Source of the DNA: CAG-791 sp045130475
Lineage (GTDB): Bacteria; Bacillota; Clostridia; Lachnospirales; Lachnospiraceae
Direction: 5' to 3'
DNA: 64,000 nucleotides
NCBI GenBank assembly: GCA_045130475.1
Contig: JBGUPU010000012.1
Span: 1 to 64,000, forward strand
The position numbers and the translations under genes are program-made. This document shows positions 16,301-25,665 of the stretch, piece after piece; the stretch's first letter is position 1; the number at the start of each line of letters is the position of its first letter. The notes under the pieces were generated by a model. That model was not told the origin of the DNA and made no database searches. It saw nothing but the letters and a program-made list of their open reading frames with translations.

Positions 16301-18379
16301 GTGGAAAACAAGATGGACGATACCATAAAAAAGGTTACCGGGGATACCATGGATACCGCCGAAAAGGTGCCTTTTTTGCAGAGCGGCAGTATAGAGGAGA
16401 TGACCTTTGAGGACATTGTTGCCCTGGCGCAGGAAAATGTGCGGCTCAAGCAGGAACTGCGGATCAGGGATAATGATATCCTCAGTCATGACCAGGTCTT
16501 TGACTCGATCGTCAGCGGAACGCTGCATCTGATCCTCGTGATGTCTGTCACTACCTTCAGGGCGGAGTTTATCACGTCCAACATTGAGACGGCGCTGGGA
16601 ATCAGCCGCAGCGAAGCCATGGAGGATGTACGCAATATCGGCCATGCATTCGATAATATCGAACAGTACAACGGGCTCGAGGAATTCTTCATCCACAGGA
16701 AAAACGGTGCGCGCCGTCAATATCTGACCTATGTGATCCACCTTCCCTATGGACGGTCGGACAGGGTTGCTGTTGTTCTGCTCTGCAGATCCAATGCGGC
16801 CAAGACAGATCTGGAAGAGATGATGATCCAGCAGGCCAAGGATGCCAACCGCGCAGCAGGATATTTTCTGGCCAGCATGTCCCACGATTTCCGTGTCCCG
16901 ATCAATTCGATCTCCGGCATGGTCATGCTGCTGATGAAGAATGCCAACAATCCCGCCAAGGTCATGGAGTATGCCCATCGGATCGGCCTGTCCTGCCAGG
17001 AAATCCTGACGACCGTCGACCAGATCCTGGACATGAGCCGCATCGAGACTTCGGAGACGGAACTGGTGAGCGAGGAATTCGGTCTGGGACTGGTCCTGGA
17101 GGAAGTCTCTTCGATCATTTCCAGCCTCGCCAAGGCGCGTGACCAGAAGTTTTCTTTTTCCGCCGCAGGCATTGAACATGATATTGTTCTGGGAGACCGG
17201 GACAGGATCATGGAGATTCTGCGCGGGATCCTCTCCAATGCAGTCAAATATACTCCTCCCGGCGGACGTGTGGAGCTTACCGTCACGGGAGTCCCGGATG
17301 ACAACAACGAAAATGTCTCTCTGATCTTTGAGGTGCGGGATACCGGCATCGGCATGGAAAAGGAGCGGCTGCAGATGTATTTCCGCGATGAGATACCGGA
17401 GAATGCCGAGAGCGAGCCCGGGCGCGGAACCGGCATCTGGCTCACCCGCAGGCTGGTCGACATGATGGGCGGAAGTATTTCGGCCCAGAGTCTCCCCGGG
17501 GAAGGAACCATTATATGGATCCGTCTGCAGCTCAAGATGGTCAACAGCGGCGGCTCCGATTTCTGGAAAAAACATGGAATCCAGCATATGCTGGTGGTCA
17601 ATAATAACCTGCAGGAGGCCGCCCGGATCCGCAATCTGATGGAGAGCGCGGGAGTTACAGCGACAAGTACATCCAGCGGCTACGGAACGATCAAAATGAT
17701 CGAGCAGGCGGCAGTTGCGGAGAACGAGTATGATCTGATCCTCCTGGATGAGGACCTTCAGGACATGGACTGGCACGAAGTCGTCAACAGTGTGCGAAGG
17801 ATGTCCTGGATCCGCATGCCCCATATTTTCCTGATGACCAATCGTCATTTTTATGATGAGGAACGGCGCGGAGCCGGCATAGGACAGACTCTGCAGAAGC
17901 CTTTTTATGTCTCCGGACTGCACAGACTGGTGGAACAGGTCTGCGAGGTGGCCGGAAACGGCGGCGGGGATTATGACACAAGTGATGACACCATGGAAGG
18001 ACTTCGTTTCCTGGCAGCGGAAGACAATTCGATCAATGCCGATATGCTCAAGGAACTCCTGGAGCTGTCCGGGGCACGCTGTGAGATCGCCGGTAACGGC
18101 CGGGCAGCCCTGGCTATGTTCAGCAACTCCAGACCGGGATTCTATGACGTGATCCTCATGGATCTGCAGATGCCTGTCATGGACGGCTACGCAGCCGCGG
18201 CAGCCATCCGCGCCCTGAACCGCGAGGACGCAAAGACGATCCCGATCATCGCGATGACAGGCAGCACCTATGAGGAAGATATGAACCGCTCCTATGAGGC
18301 GGGGATGAATGCCCATATCACGAAGCCTCTTGATATCCGCGTGCTGCAGAGCCATGTGCGGCATTTTCGCAGTCACTGA
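16301..18379 (+). CDS. Cytosolic hybrid sensor histidine kinase with two receiver domains
   Basis: A 692-residue signalling protein without membrane segments. An N-terminal sensor/coiled part (about 1-165) includes a PAS-like region. It is followed by a HisKA segment ASMSHDFRVPINSISG near residue 195; the H-box is divergent, HDFRVP in place of HELRTP. The HATPase domain has ILSNAVKYTPPGG, DTGIGM and GRGTGIWL. A first receiver-like domain carries LILLDEDLQDMD. A canonical second receiver carries AAEDNSINADML, VILMDLQMPVMDGY, MTGS and ITKPLD. The start is a GTG after AAGGGGGGATCT. Output is probably phosphotransfer to a separate regulator, since no DNA-binding domain is present. Signal unknown. 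Confidence 0.88.
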   Translation: MENKMDDTIKKVTGDTMDTAEKVPFLQSGSIEEMTFEDIVALAQENVRLKQELRIRDNDILSHDQVFDSIVSGTLHLILVMSVTTFRAEFITSNIETALGISRSEAMEDVRNIGHAFDNIEQYNGLEEFFIHRKNGARRQYLTYVIHLPYGRSDRVAVVLLCRSNAAKTDLEEMMIQQAKDANRAAGYFLASMSHDFRVPINSISGMVMLLMKNANNPAKVMEYAHRIGLSCQEILTTVDQILDMSRIETSETELVSEEFGLGLVLEEVSSIISSLAKARDQKFSFSAAGIEHDIVLGDRDRIMEILRGILSNAVKYTPPGGRVELTVTGVPDDNNENVSLIFEVRDTGIGMEKERLQMYFRDEIPENAESEPGRGTGIWLTRRLVDMMGGSISAQSLPGEGTIIWIRLQLKMVNSGGSDFWKKHGIQHMLVVNNNLQEAARIRNLMESAGVTATSTSSGYGTIKMIEQAAVAENEYDLILLDEDLQDMDWHEVVNSVRRMSWIRMPHIFLMTNRHFYDEERRGAGIGQTLQKPFYVSGLHRLVEQVCEVAGNGGGDYDTSDDTMEGLRFLAAEDNSINADMLKELLELSGARCEIAGNGRAALAMFSNSRPGFYDVILMDLQMPVMDGYAAAAAIRALNREDAKTIPIIAMTGSTYEEDMNRSYEAGMNAHITKPLDIRVLQSHVRHFRSH

Positions 18380-18421
18380 TGTAAAAAGGCAGGGAAGTCC
18401 TGAACAGCAGGTGTTTTGCCG

Positions 18422-18892
18422 ATGGAGAAGAACAGCTTTTTTCATAGATTGATCCAGAGAATCCGGGAGTGGTTCCAAAAGCTTCTACGCATCCTGTTTC
18501 CGACAGATGTCCTGGACCGGATCAATAAGACGGATGGAGGCGCTGACGATGCGCCCGTAGGTGAGGGACCTCCGGAGCTTTCGGAGGAAGAGAGGAGAAC
18601 TATGATGGAGACACCTGTTGAGAGGCGGCATATACGGTTTTACGGCCGTGTCCAGGGTGTCGGTTTCCGCTATCACATCATGTATGACGCCAGAAACCAC
18701 GGTCTCACAGGCTGGGTGCAGAATCTGGCGGACGGGAGCGTGGAAGTGGAGATCCAGGGACCCGGCGCCATCATCGACTATGTGATCCATAACCTGGGAA
18801 GAGGGCGCTGGATCCGCGTGGAGGAGATGGAGTCCGAAAGGATTCCCCTTGTAAAGGATGAACGCGGATTCAAGGTCACGGGATACTATTGA
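18422..18892 (+). CDS. Acylphosphatase with N-terminal amphipathic extension
   Basis: Hydrolyses acyl phosphates such as carbamoyl or acetyl phosphate. The C-terminal 90 residues are a complete acylphosphatase: HIRFYGRVQGVGFRYHIM carries the phosphate-binding loop and catalytic Arg, and GWVQNLADGSVEVEIQG carries the catalytic Asn. An extra 65-residue N-terminus begins MEKNSFFHRLIQRIREWFQ, basic and aromatic, a possible amphipathic membrane-binding helix, then an acidic linker. Most family members are only about 90 residues. The alternative start METPVERRHIRF near 18605 would give the short form, so the extension is not certain. Confidence 0.85.
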   Translation: MEKNSFFHRLIQRIREWFQKLLRILFPTDVLDRINKTDGGADDAPVGEGPPELSEEERRTMMETPVERRHIRFYGRVQGVGFRYHIMYDARNHGLTGWVQNLADGSVEVEIQGPGAIIDYVIHNLGRGRWIRVEEMESERIPLVKDERGFKVTGYY

Positions 18893-18908
18893 ACATACAA
18901 AAAACCTC

Positions 18909-18934
18909 ATGCCGCCGGCAGAGCCCGGCGGCAT
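18909..18934 (+). terminator. stem-loop after the acylphosphatase gene
   Basis: ATGCCGCCGG (18909-18918) pairs perfectly with CCGGCGGCAT (18925-18934) across a six-base loop, followed by only ATTTAT. It could be a weak terminator or an mRNA-stabilising hairpin between the acylphosphatase and double-Nudix genes. Confidence 0.6.
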
Positions 18935-18965
18935 ATTTATAGAAAAATATATCGGGAGAGAAAAG

Positions 18966-20051
18966 ATGGAAAATCGTGCAGCGCTGAGTACGCTATGCTA
19001 CATGGAAAAAGACGGGAAGTATCTGATGCTGCATCGCACGGTCAAGAAAAATGATGTCAACAAGGACAAGTGGATCGGCGTCGGAGGTCATTTTGAGGCC
19101 GACGAGAGCCCGGAGGAATGTCTTCTGCGGGAGGTGCGCGAAGAAACCGGCTACAGGCTGACTTCCTGGAGGTTCAGAGGGATCGTCACCTTTGTCTCCG
19201 GGGACGGTGTCACGGAATATATGCATCTGTTCACGGCGGACGGATTTGAGGGAGAACCCGCTGCCTGTGACGAGGGACAGCTGGAATGGGTGGACATCGC
19301 CCGTGTCTGGAAGCTCAATATCTGGGAGGGGGACAAGATCTTTTTCCGCCTGATCGATGAGAATGTGCCTTTCTTTTCCTTAAAGCTTGTCTACAACGGA
19401 AGCGGCGGTCTTGTGTCCGCTGCTCTGAACGGGAAGCCCATGGAGCTCTTCGATATTCTCAATGAGGACGGCACGAAATCGGGACTGGTCCGGGAACGCG
19501 GCGTCGCCCACCGCGACGGGAGTCTTCACGAGACCGTGCACACCTGGATCGTCCGGAAGGCGGCTGCTGCGGCAGAAGGAGAGAGGTCTTTTACTGCAGA
19601 AAACAGCGCTTGCGGAGGGAAAGAAAAGCGCTGGGAGGTGTTGCTGCAGAAACGCAGTGCTGTCAAGGACTCCAATCCCGGATGCTACGATATTTCGTCT
19701 GCCGGCCACCTCTCCAGCGGGGACATTCCTCTCGAGGGCGCCCTTCGGGAACTGAAAGAGGAGCTGGGACTTGCGGCTGAGCGGGAGGACTTCCACTATG
19801 TCGGAAAGCACAGAGGATCTTACCAGGCCCCTTTCCACGGCAGGATGTTCTGTGACAATGAGCTCAGCAATGTCTATGTCATTACAAAACAGTTCGATGA
19901 GAGCGACCTGTCTCTTCAGGAGAGCGAAGTGGAATCCGTCTTGTGGATGGACTACGAGACCTGCAGGAGGCGGATCCATGAGGGCAGCCTTCCCAACTGC
20001 ATCTATGAAGATGAGTTTGACATGGTCGGTGAATACCTGAGAGGTCTGTAA
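18966..20051 (+). CDS. Double-Nudix hydrolase (MutT-like domain plus isopentenyl/YfcD-like Nudix domain)
   Basis: 361 residues with two Nudix boxes. The first, GHFEADESPEECLLREVREETG near residue 43, resembles 8-oxo-dGTP diphosphatases (starting AALSTLCYMEKDGKYLMLHR). The second, GHLSSGDIPLEGALRELKEELG near residue 250, follows an HRDGSLHETVHTWIV block characteristic of YfcD/Idi-like Nudix proteins. In the second box the usual E after Gx5 is D. The ATG at 18966 has GGGAGAG before it; an open frame extends upstream but overlaps the acylphosphatase gene. The two halves probably act on different pyrophosphate substrates. The fusion itself is clear, the substrates are not. Confidence 0.85.
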   Translation: MENRAALSTLCYMEKDGKYLMLHRTVKKNDVNKDKWIGVGGHFEADESPEECLLREVREETGYRLTSWRFRGIVTFVSGDGVTEYMHLFTADGFEGEPAACDEGQLEWVDIARVWKLNIWEGDKIFFRLIDENVPFFSLKLVYNGSGGLVSAALNGKPMELFDILNEDGTKSGLVRERGVAHRDGSLHETVHTWIVRKAAAAAEGERSFTAENSACGGKEKRWEVLLQKRSAVKDSNPGCYDISSAGHLSSGDIPLEGALRELKEELGLAAEREDFHYVGKHRGSYQAPFHGRMFCDNELSNVYVITKQFDESDLSLQESEVESVLWMDYETCRRRIHEGSLPNCIYEDEFDMVGEYLRGL

Positions 20052-20173
20052 AAACGATACCAACCCCGCAGGATGATCCGACAGGCTAAAGACACTTCTG
20101 TCAGCAGGGACGACTGCGTCCCTTCAAAAACCGCTGCAGGTCAACGAAACGGAACAGAAAAGAGGAAAGCAAG

Positions 20174-23100
20174 ATGGCATTATCCACATATACCTATGAA
20201 CAGCTCGGGTTCGGAACAGAACTGGGCCCCCTGACCGACAAGGAGAAGGACGCGCTCGAGAAGTCCTGGGCAGCAGCATTTGCATCGGACATTTTCCCCT
20301 TTATTGACGAGCAGATCTTTATCCCGCTCTACAGTGAGAGAAAGTCCAGAAGGAATGTCCCTGTGAACGTGCTGGCAGGAGCCATGCTCCTCCAGGAGAT
20401 CCGCGGAATGTCCGATGAGGATCTGGTGGAAGCGGCCATGTTTGACCTCCGCCTGCGGACGGCCCTCCACATCACCAATGCGGTGGGACAGCCCCTGAGC
20501 CTGCGGACTATTCAGCGCTTCCGCACCCGTCTGAAGAGGCACAAGGAGACTACCGGCCAGGATCTGCTCCGGATCTGCTACGACGGGATCGGGGACAGGT
20601 TAAGGCCTTTTCTGGAAAAGTACGCAAAATATATGGCCGGCAGCGGCCAGCCCGCTGCAGAGAGCCGGAGCAGGCGCACATCCCGCCGGGACGCGGGCAG
20701 AGAGAACGCCTCTGTTTCCTCTGCCGCAAGAACAGGAGCAGGAAAAGAGAAAAATCCCGGGACTGCCGCCCTGCAGGGGCAGGAAAAGGACTTTGACCTC
20801 TCGATTGCAGCTGATCCCGCCGTCTTTAAGGTGAACTGCCTTCCCGCCCACTCGGACCATGTGTTTTTTGCGGATGAAAAGGAACTGGAGAAAGGTGCAC
20901 AGCAGCCTTCAGGGACTGCCGGGGACTCGGTATTCCGTTATTCCCTGAACGGCCTTTGGAAATTTTCTTATGCAGACAAGCCTGCGGACGCACCTGCCGG
21001 TTTCGCGGCCCTCTCCTATGACTGCCGCCCCTGGGCGGACATCCGCGTTCCCGCCCATATCCAGATGGAAGGGTACGATGTTCCTGCCTATATCAACTAT
21101 CAATATCCCTGGGACGGCCGCGAGGACATTATACCCGGCGAGATCCCGGAACATTTTAATCCGACCGCTTCTTATGTGAAATATTTTTCAATACCTGCTT
21201 CGATGCAGTCCCGTCTGGAAGAGGGCAGTCCTCTTATCATCTCCTTCCAGGGTGTGGAGAGCGGTTTTGCCCTCTGGTGCAACGGGCGCTATGTCGGATA
21301 CAGTGAGGACAGCTTTACTCCCTCGGAATTTGACCTGACACCCTATATCATGACGGGAGAAAACAAACTGGCTGTTCGTGTCTTCAAATGGACTTCCTCC
21401 AGCTGGCTGGAGAGCCAGGACTTTTTCCGCTTCTCCGGGATCTTCCGCGATGTCTATCTCTACACGGTTCCGCGGGCACACCTCTATGATCTCAGGATCC
21501 GCCCTGTGCTGAACGATACCCTGACTGTCGGCAGGCTTTCGATCGAAGCACAGATCAGATTCTCCGGAACATATGGAGAAGAACTGGCTGCCGACGGGGG
21601 CAGGAGAGAGCGCCTGCGTCTCTACTATGTCCTTACGAAGGGGGAAGAACAGATCTTGAGCGGCACCGCGGACATTTTGGCGGATGCCGCAGACAAAAAG
21701 AAGGGCAACGCCGGTGTGACCGTCACGGAGATGGTTCCTTTCCCGGTTCTCTGGAGTGCGGAGGACCCGCAGCTCTACGATCTTACACTCCGCCTGGTCA
21801 GTGAAACTTCATTCGGCGAAACTTCGTTCAGCGAGACTTCGGCAGGCGGAACGACACCGGCCGCTGCTGCGGAGAAGATCTTATCCGCAGCCGGAGAAAG
21901 GGATAACGAACCCCGCCGGGTCCTGCTGGAAATTGTGCGGGAGCGTGTGGGATTCCGGCGCTTCGAGATGAAAGACGGGCTGATGTGCCTCAACGGAAAA
22001 CGCATTGTTTTCCGGGGGGTCAACCGCCACGAATTTACCTGCGGCAGCGGCCGTGCCGTCTCTCCGGAAGTGACCCTGCAGGATCTTCTTCTGATGAAGA
22101 AAAACAATATCAATGCCGTGCGCACCTGCCATTATCCCAACGGATCCGCTCTCTATCGTCTCTGTGATGAACTGGGACTGTATCTGATCGCGGAAAATAA
22201 CATGGAGTCCCATGGAAGCTGGTCCCCGACTGAATTCGGTCTTCCCACACCGGGCATCGTTCCGGGGGATGATGCGCGCTGGCGTGAGCTGCTGCTGGAC
22301 AGAGTGAATTCCTGCTGGCAGAGGGACAAAAACCACCCCTCCATCCTCATCTGGTCGGTGGGCAATGAGTCCTTCGGCGGCACGGTGATCCGCGATATGG
22401 CGGACCGCTTCCGCACCCTTGATGAAGACCGTCTTGTTCATTATGAAGGGATCTTCCATGACCGCACCTGGCCGCAGACCAGCGATATGGAGAGCCAGAT
22501 GTACCCTTCCGCGGAAGCTATTGAGACCTTCCTCAGGGAAAATACGGAAAAACCTTTCATCTGCTGCGAATACACCCATGCCATGGGCAATTCCTGCGGC
22601 GGAATGCATCTATATACCGACCTGACCCTGCGCGAACCCCGCTATCAGGGCGGCTTTATCTGGGATTTCGTCGATCAGTCCATCCGCAGAAAAAACCGCT
22701 ATGGTCAGGAATTCCAGGCTTATGGCGGCGATTTCGGAGAGCGCCCCGCCGATTATGACTTTTCCGGCAACGGGATCGTCGACGGGACCCGCCGTCCCTA
22801 CGAAGGCAAGATGCAGGAGGTCAAATTCAATTATCAGACCATCCGTTTTGACGTGTCTGAAGACCGGGTCCGCATCATGAATGACAATCTCTTTACCGGC
22901 ACAGACTGCTGGACCTGCCTTGTTCGTCTGGACAGGGAAGGAGAAAAGGCAGCGGAAGCGGTCCTCGAGACTGCGGCGGCTCCCCTCTCGGAGGCAGAGT
23001 ACCCCCTGCCCGCTCCGATCCTGGAAAAAATCGCGGAGATCCGCGCAGAGGCTGCCGCACAGGGAACAGCGGTCGAATATTGCGTGACTGTATCCATGTG

Positions 23101-24430
23101 TCTGAGGGAGGACTGCGCCTGGGCGGAAAAAGGCCATGAAATTGCCTTCGGACAGGGCGTTTTCCTGACAGAAGACAGAGAACAGGAGGAGACAGCAGCT
23201 GCCCTCAATGATGTTCCTGCCGTGGCAGAAGAATCCCGTTTTGAAGAAAACCGGACAGAAGATCAGGCAGGAGAAGATCTGTCAGAAAAAGATCAGGAAG
23301 AGAAACGTACTGGAGAAGACCGGATTAAGAGCAACGGTGAAATAAGCGGGACAGACTGGCAGCGCACCCTTGCTTTACAGACTCCTTTCGGCAAACTGGA
23401 GCTGACCCGGGGAAGCTTTAACATCGGCATTCGGGGAGAGAACTTTGATGCCCTGTTTTCCGTTCTCCAGTGCGGCCTGGTCTCCTTCCGCCGGGGCGGC
23501 AATCCTTATGCGGGAGGCGGAATGACCGGCTGCAGCGGTGGACCGGCCTTCGGCAGCGGCGCCGGATTTACGGGGAGTGAATTGTTTGAAAAGATGCCCC
23601 GTCCCTGCTTCTGGCGGGCACCCACCAGCAATGATACCGGCAATCATATGGCGGCCAGGTGCGGCGTCTGGAAACTTGCAGAAGAATACCAGATCCCCCG
23701 CCCCGAGACGCTGCGGATCTTTGCGCTGAATGACTCTGTTCTGCTGCAGATCCGGCATGCCCTCCCGATCCCGGCAATGACTTCTCCTGACACGCTTCCC
23801 GATATCCTGGTCGGCTACAGATTTTATGCGGACGGCCGGCTCACTTTATCCATGGACTGGGAACCTGTTCTGAAAGGGACTGGCGCAGAGGCTGCTCCGG
23901 TGCTGCCGACCATGCCTGTGTTCGGATTCAACTTCCGTCTGAATGCGGATCTGGACAGGTTTACCTACTATGGAAAAGGCCCCGCCGAGAATTATGCCGA
24001 CCGCTGCCGCGGAGCAAGGCTGGGAACCTTCAGCGGCACCGCCGCGGACAACCTCTCGCCCTATCTGGTCCCCCAGGAATGCGGCAACCGCACAGGCGTG
24101 CGGTGGGCTGCTGTCACGGACCGGCGGGGAAGAGGACTGCGTTTTTCAGCGGATACGGAAAGGACAGGGAATTTTTCTCCGCTGTCCGGAGAACTGAACG
24201 AAACCGGACGAAAGGGGATGGAATTCTGTATCCTTCCCTATACCGCGCAGGAACTCGAGGCGGCTTCCCATGCCTATGAGCTGCCGCCTGTGCACTATAC
24301 CAATGTGCGCTGCGCCCTCATGCAGATGGGTGTCGGCGGAGACGACAGCTGGGGGGCGCAGACGCTTCCGCAGTACTGCCTGCCGGCAGACCGAAAGCTC
24401 CATTTTGAGATGACGGTCGAAGGAATCTGA
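20174..24430 (+). CDS. Transposase N-terminal domain fused in frame to a GH2 LacZ-type beta-galactosidase
   Basis: A 1418-residue continuous frame. Residues 1-150 are not LacZ: IFPFIDEQIFIPLYSERKSRR and NVPVNVLAGAMLLQEIRGMS, then PLSLRTIQRFRTRLKR, look like the DUF772 N-terminal domain of IS1182/IS5-type transposases. No DDE catalytic part follows. A Ser/Arg/Gly-rich linker (about 155-200) leads to a typical LacZ start, DPAVFKVNCLPAHSDHV, then a full GH2 enzyme. It has RYSLNGLWKFSYA, the barrel block NRHEFTCGSG, acid/base Glu in WSVGNESFGG (about 730), nucleophile Glu in CCEYTHAMGNS (about 799), and a C-terminal sandwich with an acidic insertion near 1015-1075. The start has AGAGGAAAG before ATG. 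An internal Met154 could start the LacZ part alone. No signal peptide was seen. Confidence 0.82.
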   Translation: MALSTYTYEQLGFGTELGPLTDKEKDALEKSWAAAFASDIFPFIDEQIFIPLYSERKSRRNVPVNVLAGAMLLQEIRGMSDEDLVEAAMFDLRLRTALHITNAVGQPLSLRTIQRFRTRLKRHKETTGQDLLRICYDGIGDRLRPFLEKYAKYMAGSGQPAAESRSRRTSRRDAGRENASVSSAARTGAGKEKNPGTAALQGQEKDFDLSIAADPAVFKVNCLPAHSDHVFFADEKELEKGAQQPSGTAGDSVFRYSLNGLWKFSYADKPADAPAGFAALSYDCRPWADIRVPAHIQMEGYDVPAYINYQYPWDGREDIIPGEIPEHFNPTASYVKYFSIPASMQSRLEEGSPLIISFQGVESGFALWCNGRYVGYSEDSFTPSEFDLTPYIMTGENKLAVRVFKWTSSSWLESQDFFRFSGIFRDVYLYTVPRAHLYDLRIRPVLNDTLTVGRLSIEAQIRFSGTYGEELAADGGRRERLRLYYVLTKGEEQILSGTADILADAADKKKGNAGVTVTEMVPFPVLWSAEDPQLYDLTLRLVSETSFGETSFSETSAGGTTPAAAAEKILSAAGERDNEPRRVLLEIVRERVGFRRFEMKDGLMCLNGKRIVFRGVNRHEFTCGSGRAVSPEVTLQDLLLMKKNNINAVRTCHYPNGSALYRLCDELGLYLIAENNMESHGSWSPTEFGLPTPGIVPGDDARWRELLLDRVNSCWQRDKNHPSILIWSVGNESFGGTVIRDMADRFRTLDEDRLVHYEGIFHDRTWPQTSDMESQMYPSAEAIETFLRENTEKPFICCEYTHAMGNSCGGMHLYTDLTLREPRYQGGFIWDFVDQSIRRKNRYGQEFQAYGGDFGERPADYDFSGNGIVDGTRRPYEGKMQEVKFNYQTIRFDVSEDRVRIMNDNLFTGTDCWTCLVRLDREGEKAAEAVLETAAAPLSEAEYPLPAPILEKIAEIRAEAAAQGTAVEYCVTVSMCLREDCAWAEKGHEIAFGQGVFLTEDREQEETAAALNDVPAVAEESRFEENRTEDQAGEDLSEKDQEEKRTGEDRIKSNGEISGTDWQRTLALQTPFGKLELTRGSFNIGIRGENFDALFSVLQCGLVSFRRGGNPYAGGGMTGCSGGPAFGSGAGFTGSELFEKMPRPCFWRAPTSNDTGNHMAARCGVWKLAEEYQIPRPETLRIFALNDSVLLQIRHALPIPAMTSPDTLPDILVGYRFYADGRLTLSMDWEPVLKGTGAEAAPVLPTMPVFGFNFRLNADLDRFTYYGKGPAENYADRCRGARLGTFSGTAADNLSPYLVPQECGNRTGVRWAAVTDRRGRGLRFSADTERTGNFSPLSGELNETGRKGMEFCILPYTAQELEAASHAYELPPVHYTNVRCALMQMGVGGDDSWGAQTLPQYCLPADRKLHFEMTVEGI
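21803..21847 (+). repeat. three 15-bp coding repeats in the LacZ-type gene
   Basis: GAAACTTCATTCGGC, GAAACTTCGTTCAGC and GAGACTTCGGCAGGC are consecutive and encode ETSFG-ETSFS-ETSAG. This is a small in-frame expansion in a surface-loop-like segment. Confidence 0.75.
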
Positions 24431-24520
24431 CAGATGAAAGGCCGGCTGGCACATTCCCGTGATTTCATGTGCCTCATATGAGGTTTCACAGATAAGTACC
24501 CCGATGGAAGGGAAAGATAT

Positions 24521-24565
24521 TGCCCCGGCAGGAGCCTGAAAAGGAAGCCTGCCGGGGTATTTTTC
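24521..24565 (+). terminator. terminator of the LacZ-type gene
   Basis: CCCCGGCAGG (24523-24532) pairs with CCTGCCGGGG (24548-24557), followed by TATTTTTC. A TTCATCGCGCA repeat motif and another hairpin follow directly. Confidence 0.9.
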
Positions 24566-24724
24566 TTCATCGCGCAATACACGTGATTTCATATTATCTG
24601 AAGTCACGAGAATGCGCCGGTTGTATTTTCAAATTGTAACGATATTCCAAAGGAAAGTGTTTTCACTGCCGGTGAAGTGTGAAAAAACGCGACAATCAAT
24701 ATTTAGTGTGATTTCTATCGGGAC

Positions 24725-24753
24725 TTCACAAAATATCGAAAAGGTGTTACTAT
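24725..24753 (+). promoter_or_regulatory. promoter of the GH114 gene
   Basis: -35 TTCACA (24725-24730), 17-bp spacer, -10 TACTAT (24748-24753), about 45 bp before the start codon. Confidence 0.55.
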
Positions 24754-24798
24754 AGGCATCGTGGTGTGATAATAGTCATAGATCATGGGGAGGTTCAT

Positions 24799-25665
24799 AT
24801 GATCCAATTATCAAGCGAACACAGGGCTTTTTCCCTGCAAAAGTGTCTGACGGCATTTCTACTCACTGTAATTCTTGTCCTTACAGTTCCGGAATCACTA
24901 TATACCGTACCTGCTGAAGCTGCGTCGCCTTCGTCCTGGGCGATCATCATCGGAACAAACCTGGGAGGCAATGCATCCAGACTGAAAGGCTACAAAAATG
25001 TGGTTGTGGATGTGCAGTACTACTATCCCGACGAGATTCAGAAACTGAAAGCCGGCGGGAGAAAGATTTATTCCTACATGAGTATCGGAAGCCTTGAGAC
25101 CTACAGGCCATATTACAAGCGCTTCAAAAAATATGCCCTCGGCAGATATGATAACTGGGAAAATGAGCTGTGGATGGATGTTTCGAAGAAGCCCTGGCAG
25201 GACTTTATCGTCAATGAACTGGTTGCCAGTGTCCGAAGAAAGGGCTGCGACGGCCTCTGGCTGGATAATACGGATGTTTACTATGAGTATCACCGCGATT
25301 CCATCTACAAGGGACTGCTCAATATCATTACCCGGATTCACAACAAGAATATTCCGATCTATATCAACTGCGGAGATGAATTTGTTACCCGGATGATCAA
25401 CAGCGGAAAGAAGAGGCTGATCAACGGCGTGTTCCAGGAGGAGGTGATCACCTCTATTGTCAGTTACAGCGGCAATCGCTTTGGAAGACAGAACAAGAGT
25501 GACAGGAGTTATTATGAATCCTATCTCAGGAAGGTGAAAAGAGCCGGCCTGGATGCAGCGGTCCTGGAGTATACCAAGAGTTCGTCCATGAGAAAGGAAA
25601 TTATCAAATTCTGCAATAAAAAGAAGTACTCTTACTATATTTCATCCGACGTTCACCTGAAATGA
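24799..25665 (+). CDS. Secreted GH114-family glycosidase (endo-alpha-1,4-polygalactosaminidase-like)
   Basis: A 288-residue protein with a signal peptide (KCLTAFLLTVILVLTVPESL, then AEAAS as a probable cleavage site). The mature part is a TIM-barrel of the GH114/TM1410-like group: VVVDVQYYYPDEIQKLKAGG, KIYSYMSIGSLETYR, WMDVSKKPWQDFI, GLWLDNTDVYYEY, VFQEEV and a C-terminal AVLEYT. Such enzymes cut galactosamine-containing exopolysaccharides, as in Pel polysaccharide hydrolases. The ATG at 24799 follows GGGGAGG; an earlier in-frame start at 24766 lacks a site. The gene stands alone between terminator and promoter signals. The polysaccharide target is inference. Confidence 0.85.
   Translation: MIQLSSEHRAFSLQKCLTAFLLTVILVLTVPESLYTVPAEAASPSSWAIIIGTNLGGNASRLKGYKNVVVDVQYYYPDEIQKLKAGGRKIYSYMSIGSLETYRPYYKRFKKYALGRYDNWENELWMDVSKKPWQDFIVNELVASVRRKGCDGLWLDNTDVYYEYHRDSIYKGLLNIITRIHNKNIPIYINCGDEFVTRMINSGKKRLINGVFQEEVITSIVSYSGNRFGRQNKSDRSYYESYLRKVKRAGLDAAVLEYTKSSSMRKEIIKFCNKKKYSYYISSDVHLK

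Noticed and set aside
16208..18478. 756-codon minus-strand frame opposite the histidine kinase
   Set aside because: It has no domain signature, while the opposite strand encodes complete HATPase and receiver motifs.
20174..20640. Stand-alone truncated transposase pseudogene ending before lacZ
   Set aside because: No stop codon or frameshift separates it from the LacZ part; the frame is continuous, so a fusion is the simpler reading.
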